From an uncultured Bacteroidales bacterium (GTDB lineage Bacteria > Bacteroidota > Bacteroidia > Bacteroidales > UBA932): DNA of 51,891 nt. Within the stretch, counting starts at the first letter, position 1. Each line of letters begins with the position of its first letter. Of the stretch, positions 9,498 to 17,866 are shown in pieces. The position numbers were made by a program, and so were the translations under genes. The notes below the pieces were generated by a model. That model had not been told where the DNA came from, did not search any database, and was given only the letters and a program-made list of their open reading frames with translations. The stretch covers positions 25,137-77,027 of the forward strand of contig ONOH01000012.1 of assembly GCA_900319405.1 (NCBI GenBank), written 5' to 3'.

Positions 9498-9953
9498 ATG
9501 ATTTCCACACCTCCTCCTACTCCAACGCTGGAAGATTTTCACTCTCAGCTTCGCAGACACAAGCTCAAAGCCACTCGCCAACGCATCGCCGTTCACGAGG
9601 TAATGATGGATTTGGGTCACGCATCGGTCGATATGGTGCGGGAACAGCTGGAAAGCCGCGGATCAAAAGTCACCGCCGCTTCCGTGTACAACATCCTGTC
9701 CCAATTGGCCGATCTCCGCATCTACAGCCGGCGCCTGTCCTCCACCAACAAGATGTTCTTCGACATCAACACCTTCCGCCACATCCACCTCTACGACCGG
9801 GAAAACCACACCTTCCGGGATGTGCTGGACGAAGAGCTTCACAGCCTCATCACCTCGCATATGAAACGGCGCAAATTCCGTGGATACACCGTAGAAGATA
9901 TCGATATTCAGCTGATTGCACGCCCGACAACCCGAAAATCCAGAAACGTATGA
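9498..9953 (+). CDS. Fur-family-like transcriptional regulator without cysteines
   Basis: 151 aa from the ATG at 9498, 4 nt after the recN stop. The N-terminal winged helix has the Fur pattern: LRRHKLKATRQRIAVHEVM, then VTAASVYNILSQLADLRIYSR as recognition helix and wing. The dimerisation half is recognisable (NKMFFDINTFRHIHLYDREN...FRDV) but there is no cysteine anywhere in the protein. Both structural-zinc CxxC motifs are therefore missing, and only scattered His and acidic residues remain. It may sense something other than a metal, or use a reduced site. The target is unknown. Confidence 0.8.
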   Translation: MISTPPPTPTLEDFHSQLRRHKLKATRQRIAVHEVMMDLGHASVDMVREQLESRGSKVTAASVYNILSQLADLRIYSRRLSSTNKMFFDINTFRHIHLYDRENHTFRDVLDEELHSLITSHMKRRKFRGYTVEDIDIQLIARPTTRKSRNV

Positions 9954-10618
9954 AAAAGTTCCTTCTTCCCCTTATCATCTGCCTGACGGCCAGCCTTGCC
10001 TCCTGCAACAAGGAGAGCACCTTCGTGGTCAACAATTACCGGGATTTCGTCACTTCTTACCAGGGCTCCCTTCTGTCGGACAGCGGCGGCTCCTTCCGGG
10101 TGGTGGAAAACAAAACGGACAGCGAAGCCTGGAAGCAGGAAGGAGGACGTTTCTATATCCTTTGCGACATCCTGAACCGGGAACTTGATATCGTTCTTAA
10201 AGACTTCATCATCGTCCGGATGCTGAATCCCAAGCCCTTGGATCAGATGGAAACCGAGTTCAAGGACCCCATCATTGTAGAAGACAGCAGTGTCAGCGGC
10301 GGTTGCCTCAACCTGTTTTACACCTATTATTACAACCCCGCCTCCAACTATGCCCACAACGTTCAGGCCTGGTGGGAACTGAACGGCATCGAACTCAACA
10401 TCTACCTTTTCCACGACGGTAACGGAGAGAATCCCTCGCTAATGAATGCCGAGCTTCTGAAGGAAAAGAGCGATGTCCTCAGCGTCCCCCTTGCCGATAT
10501 CCTCAAGGATGAGAACTACGACCCGTACAACAGCCTCCACCTTTCCATCACCCTCTACGAACTCACTTCCGACAAGAAAGAGGTCAAGAAGAACACCTAC
10601 CACCTGAATGGCAATTAG
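9950..10618 (+). CDS. Hypothetical lipoprotein, possibly NigD-like
   Basis: 222 aa. Signal MKKFLLPLIICLTASLASC has its lipid-attachment Cys at 19. The middle region (ILCDILNRELDIVLKDFIIV, then CLNLFYTYYYNPASNYAHNV) recalls the two-domain NigD-like lipoproteins of Bacteroidales, but only at the level of pattern. The start overlaps the stop of the Fur-like gene by 4 nt (ATGA), so the two are probably translationally coupled. Last gene of the plus-strand run; a terminator follows within 30 nt. Confidence 0.6.
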   Translation: MKKFLLPLIICLTASLASCNKESTFVVNNYRDFVTSYQGSLLSDSGGSFRVVENKTDSEAWKQEGGRFYILCDILNRELDIVLKDFIIVRMLNPKPLDQMETEFKDPIIVEDSSVSGGCLNLFYTYYYNPASNYAHNVQAWWELNGIELNIYLFHDGNGENPSLMNAELLKEKSDVLSVPLADILKDENYDPYNSLHLSITLYELTSDKKEVKKNTYHLNGN

Positions 10619-10644
10619 TTTGTCCCAAGCAGCATAACAAAAAA

Positions 10645-10674
10645 GGCAGCCTCCCGAAAAGAGGCTGCTTTTTT
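10645..10674. terminator. Bidirectional rho-independent terminator
   Basis: An 8-bp perfect stem GCAGCCTC (10646-10653) / GAGGCTGC (10661-10668) with a 7-nt loop, preceded by an A-run and followed by six T. It ends the plus-strand gene at 10618, and through the A-run it can also end the minus-strand tRNA-His transcript. Confidence 0.9.
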
Positions 10675-10675
10675 G

Positions 10676-10752
10676 TGGGGTGGATGATGGGACTCGAACC
10701 CACGACACTCGGAACCACAATCCGATGCTCTACCAGCTGAACTACATCCACC
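10676..10752 (-). tRNA. tRNA-His (GTG anticodon)
   Basis: A complete cloverleaf reads on the minus strand. The acceptor stem is GTGGATG/CATCCAC with the extra G-1 opposite discriminator C, the hallmark of tRNA-His. The D stem is GTTC/GAGC, the anticodon arm TCGGA-TTGTGGT-TCCGA, and the T arm GTGGG-TTCGAGT-CCCAT. The 3' CCA is encoded (10676-10678). Confidence 0.97.
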
Positions 10753-10764
10753 GTATTGGGATTG

Positions 10765-10796
10765 CAAATGTAAGGATTATTTCCGGTTTCACAAAA
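10765..10796 (-). promoter_or_regulatory. Promoter of tRNA-His
   Basis: On the minus strand, -7 box TACATTTG (10765-10772) and -33 box TTTTG (10792-10796) are separated by 19 nt, close to the ideal Bacteroidota spacing. The expected transcript starts a few nt before the mature tRNA 5' end. Confidence 0.75.
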
Positions 10797-10803
10797 TATT
10801 TTT

Positions 10804-10811
10804 TATCTTTG
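10804..10811 (+). promoter_or_regulatory. -7 promoter box (TATCTTTG) of the carboxyltransferase gene
   Basis: Exact TAnnTTTG match; transcription would start near 10818, leaving a 20-nt leader to the ATG at 10839. No good -33 TTTG is visible (GGTTTC near 10785). Confidence 0.7.
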
Positions 10812-10838
10812 TAGATAGACCAATATTATCATTCCTAT

Positions 10839-12623
10839 ATGGCAAAACGTGAAATCAAGTTCTCCCTGGTGTACAGGGATATGTGGCAGAGTTCAGGGAA
10901 ATATGTTCCGCGTGTAGACCAGCTGGTGGAAGTGGCTCCCGCCATCATCGAAATGGGCTGCTTCGACCGGGTGGAAACCAACGGCGGCGCTTTCGAGCAG
11001 GTGAACCTCCTGTTCGGAGAGAACCCCAACAAGGCTGTGCGCGCCTGGACCGCACCCTTCCACAAGGCCGGCATCCAGACTCATATGCTGGAACGCGGCC
11101 TCAACGCCCTCCGGATGAACCCCGTACCGCTGGATGTCAGGGAACTGATGTTCAAGGTGAAGAAAAAGCAGGGGACGGACATCGCCCGTTCCTTCTGCGG
11201 CCTCAATGACCACCGCAACCTAAAGGGCTCCGTCATCGGCGCCAAGAAGGGCGGAATGATTTCACAGGTCGCCCTCTCCGTCACACACTCCCCCGTCCAC
11301 ACGGTAGCCTATTATATGGACATTGTGGACAAGGTGGTGGAATACGGGGCCGATGAAATCTGCCTCAAGGATATGGCCGGTATCGGCCGCCCCAACGTGC
11401 TGGGGCAGCTGGTGGCCGAAATCAAGAAGAAGTATCCCCACATCCAGGTGCAGTACCACGGGCACACGGGCCCCGGCTTCTCTGTAGCCTCCATGCTGGA
11501 AGTGGCCCGCGCCGGAGCAGACTATCTGGACGTGGCCGTGGAACCGCTGTCCTGGGGAAAGGTTCATCCCGACGTGATTACCATCCGCGAGATGCTCCGC
11601 TGCGACGGTTTCCAGGTCAAGGACCTCAATATGGATGCCTATATGGAGGTGCGCCGCCTCACCCAGAAGTTCATAGACGATTTCCTGGGGTATTGGATCA
11701 ACTCCTCCAACGCCCGGATGACCTCGCTCCTGGTGGGCTGCGGCCTTCCCGGAGGAATGATGGGGTCGATGATGGCCGACCTCAAAGGCTTCCAGGGCGC
11801 CATCAATGCCGCCCAAAGGGCTCACGGACGCCCCGAGATGAGCCTGGACACCCTGATGGTCAAGCTCTTCGAAGAAGTGGAGTACGTGTGGCCCCGCCTG
11901 GGTTATCCGCCGCTGGTAACCCCGTTCAGCCAGTACGTGAAGAACACGGCCCTGATGAACCTTTTCAATATGCTGGGCGACAAGCCCCGCTGGACCACCA
12001 TCGACAAGGACACCTGGGGAATGATTCTGGGCCAGATGGGCAAACTGCCCGGAGAACTGGATCCGGAAGTCGTGGCCCTGGCTAAGGAAAAGGGAATGGA
12101 ATTCTCCAGCGGAAATCCGCAGGACAATTATCCGGACGAACTGCCCAAGTTCCGCAAGATGATGGACGAAGAAGGCTGGGAGTACGGAGAGGACGATGAA
12201 GAACTCTTCGAACTGGCCATGCACGAGCGCCAGTACCGCGATTACAAGAGCGGCATTGCCAAGGAGCGCTTCAACAAGGAACTGGAAGACTTCAAGGCCA
12301 AGGCCGGTGCCCCCATTATCGTAGAACGGCCCGTTGTGGAAATGCCCAAGTATTCCATCGAACAGTACACGGAGCGCTATCCCAAGGCCACTCCCGTGCA
12401 GTGTCCGGTCAAGGGCCAGTTGCTCTGGGAACTGGATGTGGACGACAGTTCCAAGGCCCCGGTCGTCGGAAAGAAGATCAAGGCCGGAGAAGTGATCGGG
12501 CATGTACAGACCTTCTACGGAATCGAAGACATCGTGGCTGCCGTGGACGGTCTTCTTGTAGCCGTTCCCGCCAGGCAGGGAGACCGGGTGGAGAAGGGAG
12601 AAATCATTGCCTTCATTCAATAG
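10839..12623 (+). CDS. Carboxyltransferase (oxaloacetate decarboxylase alpha / pyruvate carboxylase B-like) with degenerate biotinyl domain
   Basis: 594 aa. Residues 1-300 are the TIM-barrel carboxyltransferase: YRDMWQS (metal ligand Asp14; the family norm is LRDAHQS), CLKDMAG (Lys177, at the position of the carbamylated lysine) and HGH (His207, His209) are all present. A conserved PYC_OADA-like middle follows. Residues about 525-594 fold like a biotin/lipoyl carrier (KAGEVIGHVQ...VDGLLVAVPARQGDRVEKGE), but the AMKM biotinylation motif reads TFYGI, with Tyr560 where the acceptor Lys should be. The protein therefore cannot be biotinylated there. No carboxylase, biotin carrier or beta-subunit gene lies next to it. 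The substrate is uncertain; family enzymes handle pyruvate/oxaloacetate or methylmalonyl-CoA. Confidence 0.82.
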   Translation: MAKREIKFSLVYRDMWQSSGKYVPRVDQLVEVAPAIIEMGCFDRVETNGGAFEQVNLLFGENPNKAVRAWTAPFHKAGIQTHMLERGLNALRMNPVPLDVRELMFKVKKKQGTDIARSFCGLNDHRNLKGSVIGAKKGGMISQVALSVTHSPVHTVAYYMDIVDKVVEYGADEICLKDMAGIGRPNVLGQLVAEIKKKYPHIQVQYHGHTGPGFSVASMLEVARAGADYLDVAVEPLSWGKVHPDVITIREMLRCDGFQVKDLNMDAYMEVRRLTQKFIDDFLGYWINSSNARMTSLLVGCGLPGGMMGSMMADLKGFQGAINAAQRAHGRPEMSLDTLMVKLFEEVEYVWPRLGYPPLVTPFSQYVKNTALMNLFNMLGDKPRWTTIDKDTWGMILGQMGKLPGELDPEVVALAKEKGMEFSSGNPQDNYPDELPKFRKMMDEEGWEYGEDDEELFELAMHERQYRDYKSGIAKERFNKELEDFKAKAGAPIIVERPVVEMPKYSIEQYTERYPKATPVQCPVKGQLLWELDVDDSSKAPVVGKKIKAGEVIGHVQTFYGIEDIVAAVDGLLVAVPARQGDRVEKGEIIAFIQ

Positions 12624-12654
12624 CAATCGTAAAAAACAGCTAAAAAACATCTGA

Positions 12655-12690
12655 AACAACACAATCTTTTTTACGATTGTGTTGTTTTTT
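12655..12690 (+). terminator. Rho-independent terminator after the carboxyltransferase gene
   Basis: A perfect 12-bp stem AACAACACAATC (12655-12666) / GATTGTGTTGTT (12675-12686) with an 8-nt loop, running into a T-tract (12685-12690). It ends 12 nt before the radC -7 box. Confidence 0.85.
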
Positions 12691-12702
12691 GTCCATCTGC
12701 CT

Positions 12703-12710
12703 TATCTTTG
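12703..12710 (+). promoter_or_regulatory. -7 promoter box (TATCTTTG) for radC
   Basis: Exact consensus. A TTG at 12682-12684, inside the preceding terminator stem, is a possible -33 at 18 nt. Transcription from about 12717 fits the ATG at 12730 and excludes upstream in-frame starts. Confidence 0.7.
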
Positions 12711-12729
12711 GAGCAATGGATTTGCGCGT

Positions 12730-13413
12730 ATGAAAATCAAAGAACTGTGTCCGGATGAGAGGCCCCGGGAAAAGATGCGCCTCAGGGGCGCGAAGGCCCT
12801 TTCCAATGCCGAGCTCCTGGCCATCCTTCTGGGGAGCGGAACCGAAGGAAGAAGCGTGATGGAAGTGGCGCAGGAGCTGATGGTCAGCGCCGGGGGAAGG
12901 CTGTCGCTGCTGCGCGCCATGCCCCTGGAGCGGCTCATCTCTCACAAAGGAGTGGGCGAAGCCCGTGCCATCGGCATAAGCGCCGCCCTGGAATTGGGAA
13001 GGCGTTGTTTCGAAGAGGCATCGGTCATCGACAAGCGCTCCGTCACCTCGCCGCAACTGGTGTACCAGCTGATGCTTCCCAGCCTCAAGAACCTGGATCA
13101 CGAGGAGTGCTGGGCCCTGTTCCTGAACAAGGCCAATTACATCATTGGCAAGGAAATGATCACTTCCGGATCCCTGGACCAGACGCCGCTGGATATCGGC
13201 CGCATTCTCAAGAAAGCCATCGAGAAGCAGTGCAGCAACCTCATACTGGTACACAACCATCCTTCCGGCTCGCCTCTCCCCGGACAGGCCGATATCTTCC
13301 AGACCGACCTCCTGAAAAAAGCCCTCGGGGCCATCGGCATCATCCTCACCGACCACGTCATCGTGGCCGAAGGCTCTTTCTACTCCTTCAGCGAAGAAAG
13401 GGTGGGGAACTAA
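12730..13413 (+). CDS. radC: RadC-family JAMM-domain protein
   Basis: 227 aa from the ATG at 12730. The N-terminal helix-hairpin-helix region (LRGAKALSNAELLAILLGSG, then HKGVGEARAIGI) is followed by the MPN/JAMM metal site HNHPSGSPLPGQAD. Called RadC for historical reasons; a repair role is disputed and the biochemical function is unsettled. Length and motif order are standard. Confidence 0.93.
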   Translation: MKIKELCPDERPREKMRLRGAKALSNAELLAILLGSGTEGRSVMEVAQELMVSAGGRLSLLRAMPLERLISHKGVGEARAIGISAALELGRRCFEEASVIDKRSVTSPQLVYQLMLPSLKNLDHEECWALFLNKANYIIGKEMITSGSLDQTPLDIGRILKKAIEKQCSNLILVHNHPSGSPLPGQADIFQTDLLKKALGAIGIILTDHVIVAEGSFYSFSEERVGN

Positions 13414-13428
13414 TTCGGAAATTATTTG

Positions 13429-13436
13429 TACATTTG
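13429..13436 (+). promoter_or_regulatory. -7 promoter box (TACATTTG) for upp
   Basis: Matches TAnnTTTG 26 nt before the upp ATG, just after the radC stop. No clear -33 is seen. Confidence 0.6.
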
Positions 13437-13462
13437 TAAGCCTATCTATAATCCCCGCCGCT

Positions 13463-14116
13463 ATGAAAGTTGTCAATCTTGGAGAGAACAATACGGTTTT
13501 GAACAACCATATGGCCGAAATCCGGGATGCCCGCATCCAGAAGGACAGTCTCCGCTTCCGCATCAACCTGGAGCGGGTGGGCCGCATTTTCGCCTACGAG
13601 ATTTCCCGCACGCTGGCGTATTCCGTCAAGGATGTCACCACCCCGCTGGGCGTGGCCAGGGTATCCACCATCGACACCCCGCTGGTGATTGCCGCCATCC
13701 TGAGGGCCGGAATGCCCCTTCAGAGCGGGGTCCTGGACGTTTTCGATCATGCCGAATGCGCCTTTCTCTCCACTTACCGCCGACACGGAAAGGGAGACTA
13801 TTTCAAAGTGTACTCGGATTACTGCACCTGTCCCTCGCTGGAAGGGAAAACCCTCATCGTGACAGACCCGATGCTGGCCACCGGCGCCTCGATGGAAAGC
13901 GCCCTCCAGAAGTTGGAGGAAGAAGGCGGGGAAGCGGAGCGGATCCATCTGGTCTGCCCCGTCGCCAGCCGCTACGCCGTGGACCAGCTCCTGCAGAAAC
14001 TGGATGACCGCTACACCCTCTGGGTAGCCGCCATCGATGAAGAACTCACCAGCCACAACTACATCATTCCGGGCCTCGGAGATGCAGGAGACCTGGCCTA
14101 CGGGGGAAAACGCTGA
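13463..14116 (+). CDS. upp: Uracil phosphoribosyltransferase
   Basis: 217 aa; converts uracil and PRPP to UMP (pyrimidine salvage). The PRPP-binding loop reads VTDPMLATGASM near residue 134, and the C-terminal uracil-binding GLGDAGDLAYGGK matches the family ending (usually GDAGDR.FGT). IAAILRAGMPLQSG is also diagnostic. miaB begins 3 nt after the stop. Confidence 0.94.
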   Translation: MKVVNLGENNTVLNNHMAEIRDARIQKDSLRFRINLERVGRIFAYEISRTLAYSVKDVTTPLGVARVSTIDTPLVIAAILRAGMPLQSGVLDVFDHAECAFLSTYRRHGKGDYFKVYSDYCTCPSLEGKTLIVTDPMLATGASMESALQKLEEEGGEAERIHLVCPVASRYAVDQLLQKLDDRYTLWVAAIDEELTSHNYIIPGLGDAGDLAYGGKR

Positions 14117-14119
14117 ACG

Positions 14120-15430
14120 ATGAAAAAAGCCTATATCGAAACCTACGGGTGTCAGATGAACATCAATGACACCGAAGTCATTTTTGCCATTCTCCGCGAG
14201 GCCGGATATGAGCGCACGGAAAAGATGGAGGAGGCCGGGCTCATTATGGCCAACACCTGCTCTATCCGGGACAACGCCGAACAGCGCATCTGGGGCCGGC
14301 TGGAGGTATTCGGACAGCAGAAAAAAGCCCGTCCGCAGGTGCTGGTAGGCATTGTGGGCTGTATGGCGGAACGCCTGAAAGACAATCTTCTGGACACCGG
14401 TAAGGTGGACCTGGTGGTGGGGCCGGACGCCTATCGCTCACTCCCCCGCCTCCTGGAGGCCATTACCCCGGAGCACCCCCAGATAGACGTTCTCCTGTCC
14501 CGGGACGAAACCTATGCCGACATCTCCCCCGTCCGGACCGACCGCAACGGCATATCGGCCTTTATTTCCATTATGCGGGGATGCAACAATGTGTGCTCCT
14601 ACTGCGTGGTGCCCTATACCCGCGGGGCCGAGCGTTCCCGGGATCCCCACTCCATCGTGCGGGAAGCCTGTGACGTCTATCGGCGCGGCTATAAGGAGGT
14701 CACCCTGCTGGGCCAGAATGTGGATTCCTATCTCTGGAAGAGTGCCGACGAAACGGTGAACTTCGCCCGCCTCCTGGAGCGTGTAGCCGCCATCGCACCG
14801 GACCTTCGCGTCCGTTTTGCCACCTCGCATCCCAAGGACATCAGTGACGAGGTCATCGAAACGATGGCAGCCCAGCCCAATATCTGCCGGCACATCCACC
14901 TGCCCGTCCAGTCCGGCAGTTCCCGGATGCTGGAAAAAATGCGCCGGAAATACGACCGGGAATGGTATCTGGAACGTGTGGCCAAAATCCGAAGCCTCCT
15001 CCCCGACTGCGGTCTCACCACGGACGTGATTGCCGGATTCTGCTCGGAAACGGAGGAAGACCACCGGGAAACCCTGTCCCTGATGGAACAGGTGGGTTTT
15101 GACTGGGCTTTTATGTTTGCTTATTCCGACCGTCCGGGCACCCTGGCCAACCGCACGATGCAGGACGATGTCCCTGCCGACGTCAAGAACCGCCGCCTCA
15201 ACGAGATTATCCGGCTCCAGAACCGAAAGTCGCTGGAGCGTTACCGCGCCCAGATCGGCAAGGAAGTGGAAGTCCTGGTGGAAGGCCCCTCCAAAAGGGA
15301 TCCCGGCCAACTCTGCGGCCGTGCATCCAACAATATGATGTGCGTCTTCCCCGCCCTGGACCGCCGGGAAGGCAGCTATGTTCGCGTGCGCGTGAAAGAC
15401 TGCACATCGGCCACCCTTATCTGCGAATAA
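14120..15430 (+). CDS. miaB: tRNA-2-methylthio-N6-dimethylallyladenosine synthase
   Basis: 436 aa radical-SAM methylthiotransferase acting on i6A37 of tRNAs that read UNN codons. The N-terminal UPF0004 domain carries its cluster cysteines at Cys11 (YGCQMN), Cys47 (NTCSIRD) and Cys81 (VGCMAE). The radical-SAM CxxxCxxC is at Cys155/159/162 (RGCNNVCSYC), and a C-terminal TRAM domain starts near residue 375. Everything expected is present. Confidence 0.95.
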   Translation: MKKAYIETYGCQMNINDTEVIFAILREAGYERTEKMEEAGLIMANTCSIRDNAEQRIWGRLEVFGQQKKARPQVLVGIVGCMAERLKDNLLDTGKVDLVVGPDAYRSLPRLLEAITPEHPQIDVLLSRDETYADISPVRTDRNGISAFISIMRGCNNVCSYCVVPYTRGAERSRDPHSIVREACDVYRRGYKEVTLLGQNVDSYLWKSADETVNFARLLERVAAIAPDLRVRFATSHPKDISDEVIETMAAQPNICRHIHLPVQSGSSRMLEKMRRKYDREWYLERVAKIRSLLPDCGLTTDVIAGFCSETEEDHRETLSLMEQVGFDWAFMFAYSDRPGTLANRTMQDDVPADVKNRRLNEIIRLQNRKSLERYRAQIGKEVEVLVEGPSKRDPGQLCGRASNNMMCVFPALDRREGSYVRVRVKDCTSATLICE

Positions 15431-15441
15431 AAAATTTTCAC

Positions 15442-15449
15442 TACCTTTG
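15442..15449 (+). promoter_or_regulatory. -7 promoter box (TACCTTTG), start codon 6 nt downstream
   Basis: TACCTTTG ends 5 nt before the GTG at 15455. The expected transcription start is at or beside that codon, so this mRNA would be leaderless or nearly so. Confidence 0.65.
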
Positions 15450-15454
15450 CGCCT

Positions 15455-15925
15455 GTGAAAGCACTCCGGCATATTGGCATTTTTATTGCAGCGGCCCTCG
15501 CCCTCTGCTCCTGCGGTCTGTCCAAAGTGAAAGACATCGCGATCACAGGTGTCGGGGTGGCGTATATCGTCCCCACGTCGGCCCGTTCGGTAGATGCCAA
15601 ACTGCTGCTGGACATTGACAATCCCGCGCGCAGCCTGGCCGTCCACGAGGTGAGCGGCGTGATCCGTTACAACGACAAGCCCATCGCCCATTTTGCCACC
15701 GGCCCGCTGGAACTGGAAGGGAAGACCATGCAAACCTACGAAGTCCCCTGCACCGTGGTGCTGGACGAAGGCGTCTCCATCCTGGAAGTGTTCCTGATAG
15801 CTTCCAAGAGCTCTCTGGAGGGCCTCAAGGCCGATGTTGACATCCAGGGTGCCCTCAAGAAAAACAGTGTTCTGAAAAAACCCATTTCGTTCCGGGACCT
15901 GGACATCTCCCAATTCAAAAAGTAA
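15455..15925 (+). CDS. LEA/WHy-type lipoprotein, hypothetical
   Basis: 156 aa, GTG start. The signal peptide ends at a lipobox (ALALCSCG). The mature part is a single beta-sandwich resembling LEA type 2: LLLDIDNPARSLAVHEVSGVIRYNDKPIAHFATGP (written in pieces, residues about 50-85), where the NP pair and alternating hydrophobics are the usual signature. Function unknown. Followed 4 nt later by the SPOR-domain gene. Confidence 0.65.
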   Translation: MKALRHIGIFIAAALALCSCGLSKVKDIAITGVGVAYIVPTSARSVDAKLLLDIDNPARSLAVHEVSGVIRYNDKPIAHFATGPLELEGKTMQTYEVPCTVVLDEGVSILEVFLIASKSSLEGLKADVDIQGALKKNSVLKKPISFRDLDISQFKK

Positions 15926-15929
15926 GACT

Positions 15930-16388
15930 ATGAAACGTTTCCTTCTCATACTCGCGGCCCTTTGGCTGGGCGTCGTCTCCCTGCAGGCACAGGATACCAC
16001 CCGTACCGCTCCGGTTGATTCCGCCCTCATCGGGAAAAGCATCCTCTCCGTCCTGGGCTCAGGCGTCCAGGTGGAACAGAGCGCTCCCGTGCGTCAGGCC
16101 CTGGAGAAGCACATTCACGACAATGCCGCCAAACCCATCTCCGGATACCGCATCCGGGTCTTTTACGACAACGGCCCCCAGGCGCGCTCCCGCTCCGAGA
16201 GTATCGAGCACTCCCTGAAGAAACAGTTTCCCGGAACAGGCGTTTACCGCTCTTTTGAGAGTCCCAATTACAAGGTATGCATAGGAGATTTCCGCTCCAA
16301 GGATGAAGCCCTGCGCATTTTCAACACCCTCAAAGGTACGTATCCTACCGCTTTTATCATCAAGGAAAGCATCAATTATCCGCGTTAA
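15930..16388 (+). CDS. Secreted SPOR-domain protein
   Basis: 152 aa. Signal peptide MKRFLLILAALWLGVVSLQAQ is followed by a short linker and a C-terminal SPOR-like domain: GYRIRVFYDNGPQARSRSES, then SPNYKVCIGDFRSKDEALRI near residues 112-131. SPOR domains bind denuded glycan at septa, which fits the nearby division cluster, but the protein could act anywhere in the wall. rpoN starts 3 nt downstream. Confidence 0.78.
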   Translation: MKRFLLILAALWLGVVSLQAQDTTRTAPVDSALIGKSILSVLGSGVQVEQSAPVRQALEKHIHDNAAKPISGYRIRVFYDNGPQARSRSESIEHSLKKQFPGTGVYRSFESPNYKVCIGDFRSKDEALRIFNTLKGTYPTAFIIKESINYPR

Positions 16389-16391
16389 GCT

Positions 16392-17843
16392 ATGGCAGCC
16401 ATCGAACAGGGACTCCAGCAGAAACAGCAGCAAAAGCTGTCACCGCTCCAGATTCAGACCATCAAGCTGATCGAGATGCCGGTGCAGGCCCTGGAACAGC
16501 ACGTACGAGAGGTTCTGAATGACAACCCTGTCCTGGATGATACCCCCCAGAAGAAAGAAGACGAGCCCCGGGATGTCTCCATCTCGGAAGTGGAAGAAAA
16601 GGAGCAGAGCGGAGGCTCCCTGGAAGAGAATTACGGCCCCCAGGACGATGACATCCCATCCTACAACCTTCACGTAAACAACTGGGGAAAGGACGAGCGT
16701 CCGGAATACAACACCTTTTCAGTCAAACAAAGTTTCACCCAGAGCCTCCTGGAACAGCTGGGGTACCGAAACTTGTCGGAGCACCAGCGCACCATCGCCT
16801 CCTTCATCATCGGCTCGCTGGATGACGACGGCTATCTCCGCCGGGATATCGAGGCCCTGGTGGATGACCTGGCCTTCAGGGCAGGCATCGAATCCAATGC
16901 GGAGGAAGTGGAGAAGATGCTGAAGGTGGTGCAGGAGTTCGAGCCTTCCGGCGTAGGCGCCCGGGACCTTCGGGAATGCCTTCTGATCCAGCTGGAAGAC
17001 AAGAAACGCACTTCGTCCGTAGGCAATGCCCTTCGCGTTCTCACAGACCAGTTCGACGCCTTCAAGAACCGCCATTTCCACAAGATCATGAACCGCCTTC
17101 ATCTGACGGAGGAAGAAATGAAGGCCGTTCTGGAAGAGATCCGCCATTTGAATCCTTCTCCCGGTGGCCAGATTGACGACTCCTACAACGACCAGGCCCA
17201 ACAAGTGGTCCCGGATTTCCAGCTGGACTATGAAAACGGCCATATGATTCTGTCAATGCCCCGTTTCAGCATCCCCGAGCTCCGCATCAACCGAAAGTAT
17301 TCCGAAATTATGGAAAACGGCCGGACATCCCAGTCCCGGGCCGAAAAGGAAGCCGCCACATTTGTCAAGCAGAAGATTGACTCGGCCAAATGGTTCATCG
17401 AAGCGCTGCGCCAGCGGCAGAATACCCTGGAAAGCACGATGCGTGCCATCATCGAATACCAACACGATTATTTCGTGGACGGAGACGAAAGTTCCCTGAG
17501 GCCGATGGTGCTCAAGGACATCGCGGAGAAGACCGGTTTCGACATCTCCACCATCTCCCGCGTGGTGAACAGCAAGTGGATTGAAACCCACTTCGGAATC
17601 TTCCCCCTCAAATACTTCTTTTCAGAAGGTCTGGAAAACCACGACGGAGAGGAAGTTTCCACCCGCGAAATCAAGAAGGCGCTCCGTGAAATGGTGGACG
17701 GGGAAGACAAGCATAATCCCCTCACCGACGACGAACTGGTGGAAGGCCTGGCAAGCAAGGGCTACAAAGTGGCACGCCGCACCATCGCCAAGTACCGCTC
17801 CCTGCTGGACATTCCCAAGGCCAGTCTCCGCCGGGAACTCTGA
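16392..17843 (+). CDS. rpoN: RNA polymerase sigma-54 factor
   Basis: 483 aa. The N-terminal Gln-rich activator-interacting region (GLQQKQQQKLSPLQIQTIKL) is followed by an acidic stretch, the core-binding domain and the C-terminal RpoN box ARRTIAKYR (near residue 463) that reads the -24 element. DISTISRVVNSKW marks the HTH. No sigma-54 activator or -24/-12 promoter was recognised in this window. Confidence 0.95.
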   Translation: MAAIEQGLQQKQQQKLSPLQIQTIKLIEMPVQALEQHVREVLNDNPVLDDTPQKKEDEPRDVSISEVEEKEQSGGSLEENYGPQDDDIPSYNLHVNNWGKDERPEYNTFSVKQSFTQSLLEQLGYRNLSEHQRTIASFIIGSLDDDGYLRRDIEALVDDLAFRAGIESNAEEVEKMLKVVQEFEPSGVGARDLRECLLIQLEDKKRTSSVGNALRVLTDQFDAFKNRHFHKIMNRLHLTEEEMKAVLEEIRHLNPSPGGQIDDSYNDQAQQVVPDFQLDYENGHMILSMPRFSIPELRINRKYSEIMENGRTSQSRAEKEAATFVKQKIDSAKWFIEALRQRQNTLESTMRAIIEYQHDYFVDGDESSLRPMVLKDIAEKTGFDISTISRVVNSKWIETHFGIFPLKYFFSEGLENHDGEEVSTREIKKALREMVDGEDKHNPLTDDELVEGLASKGYKVARRTIAKYRSLLDIPKASLRREL

Positions 17844-17866
17844 TTTCCATCCACCCCGCTTTTTAT

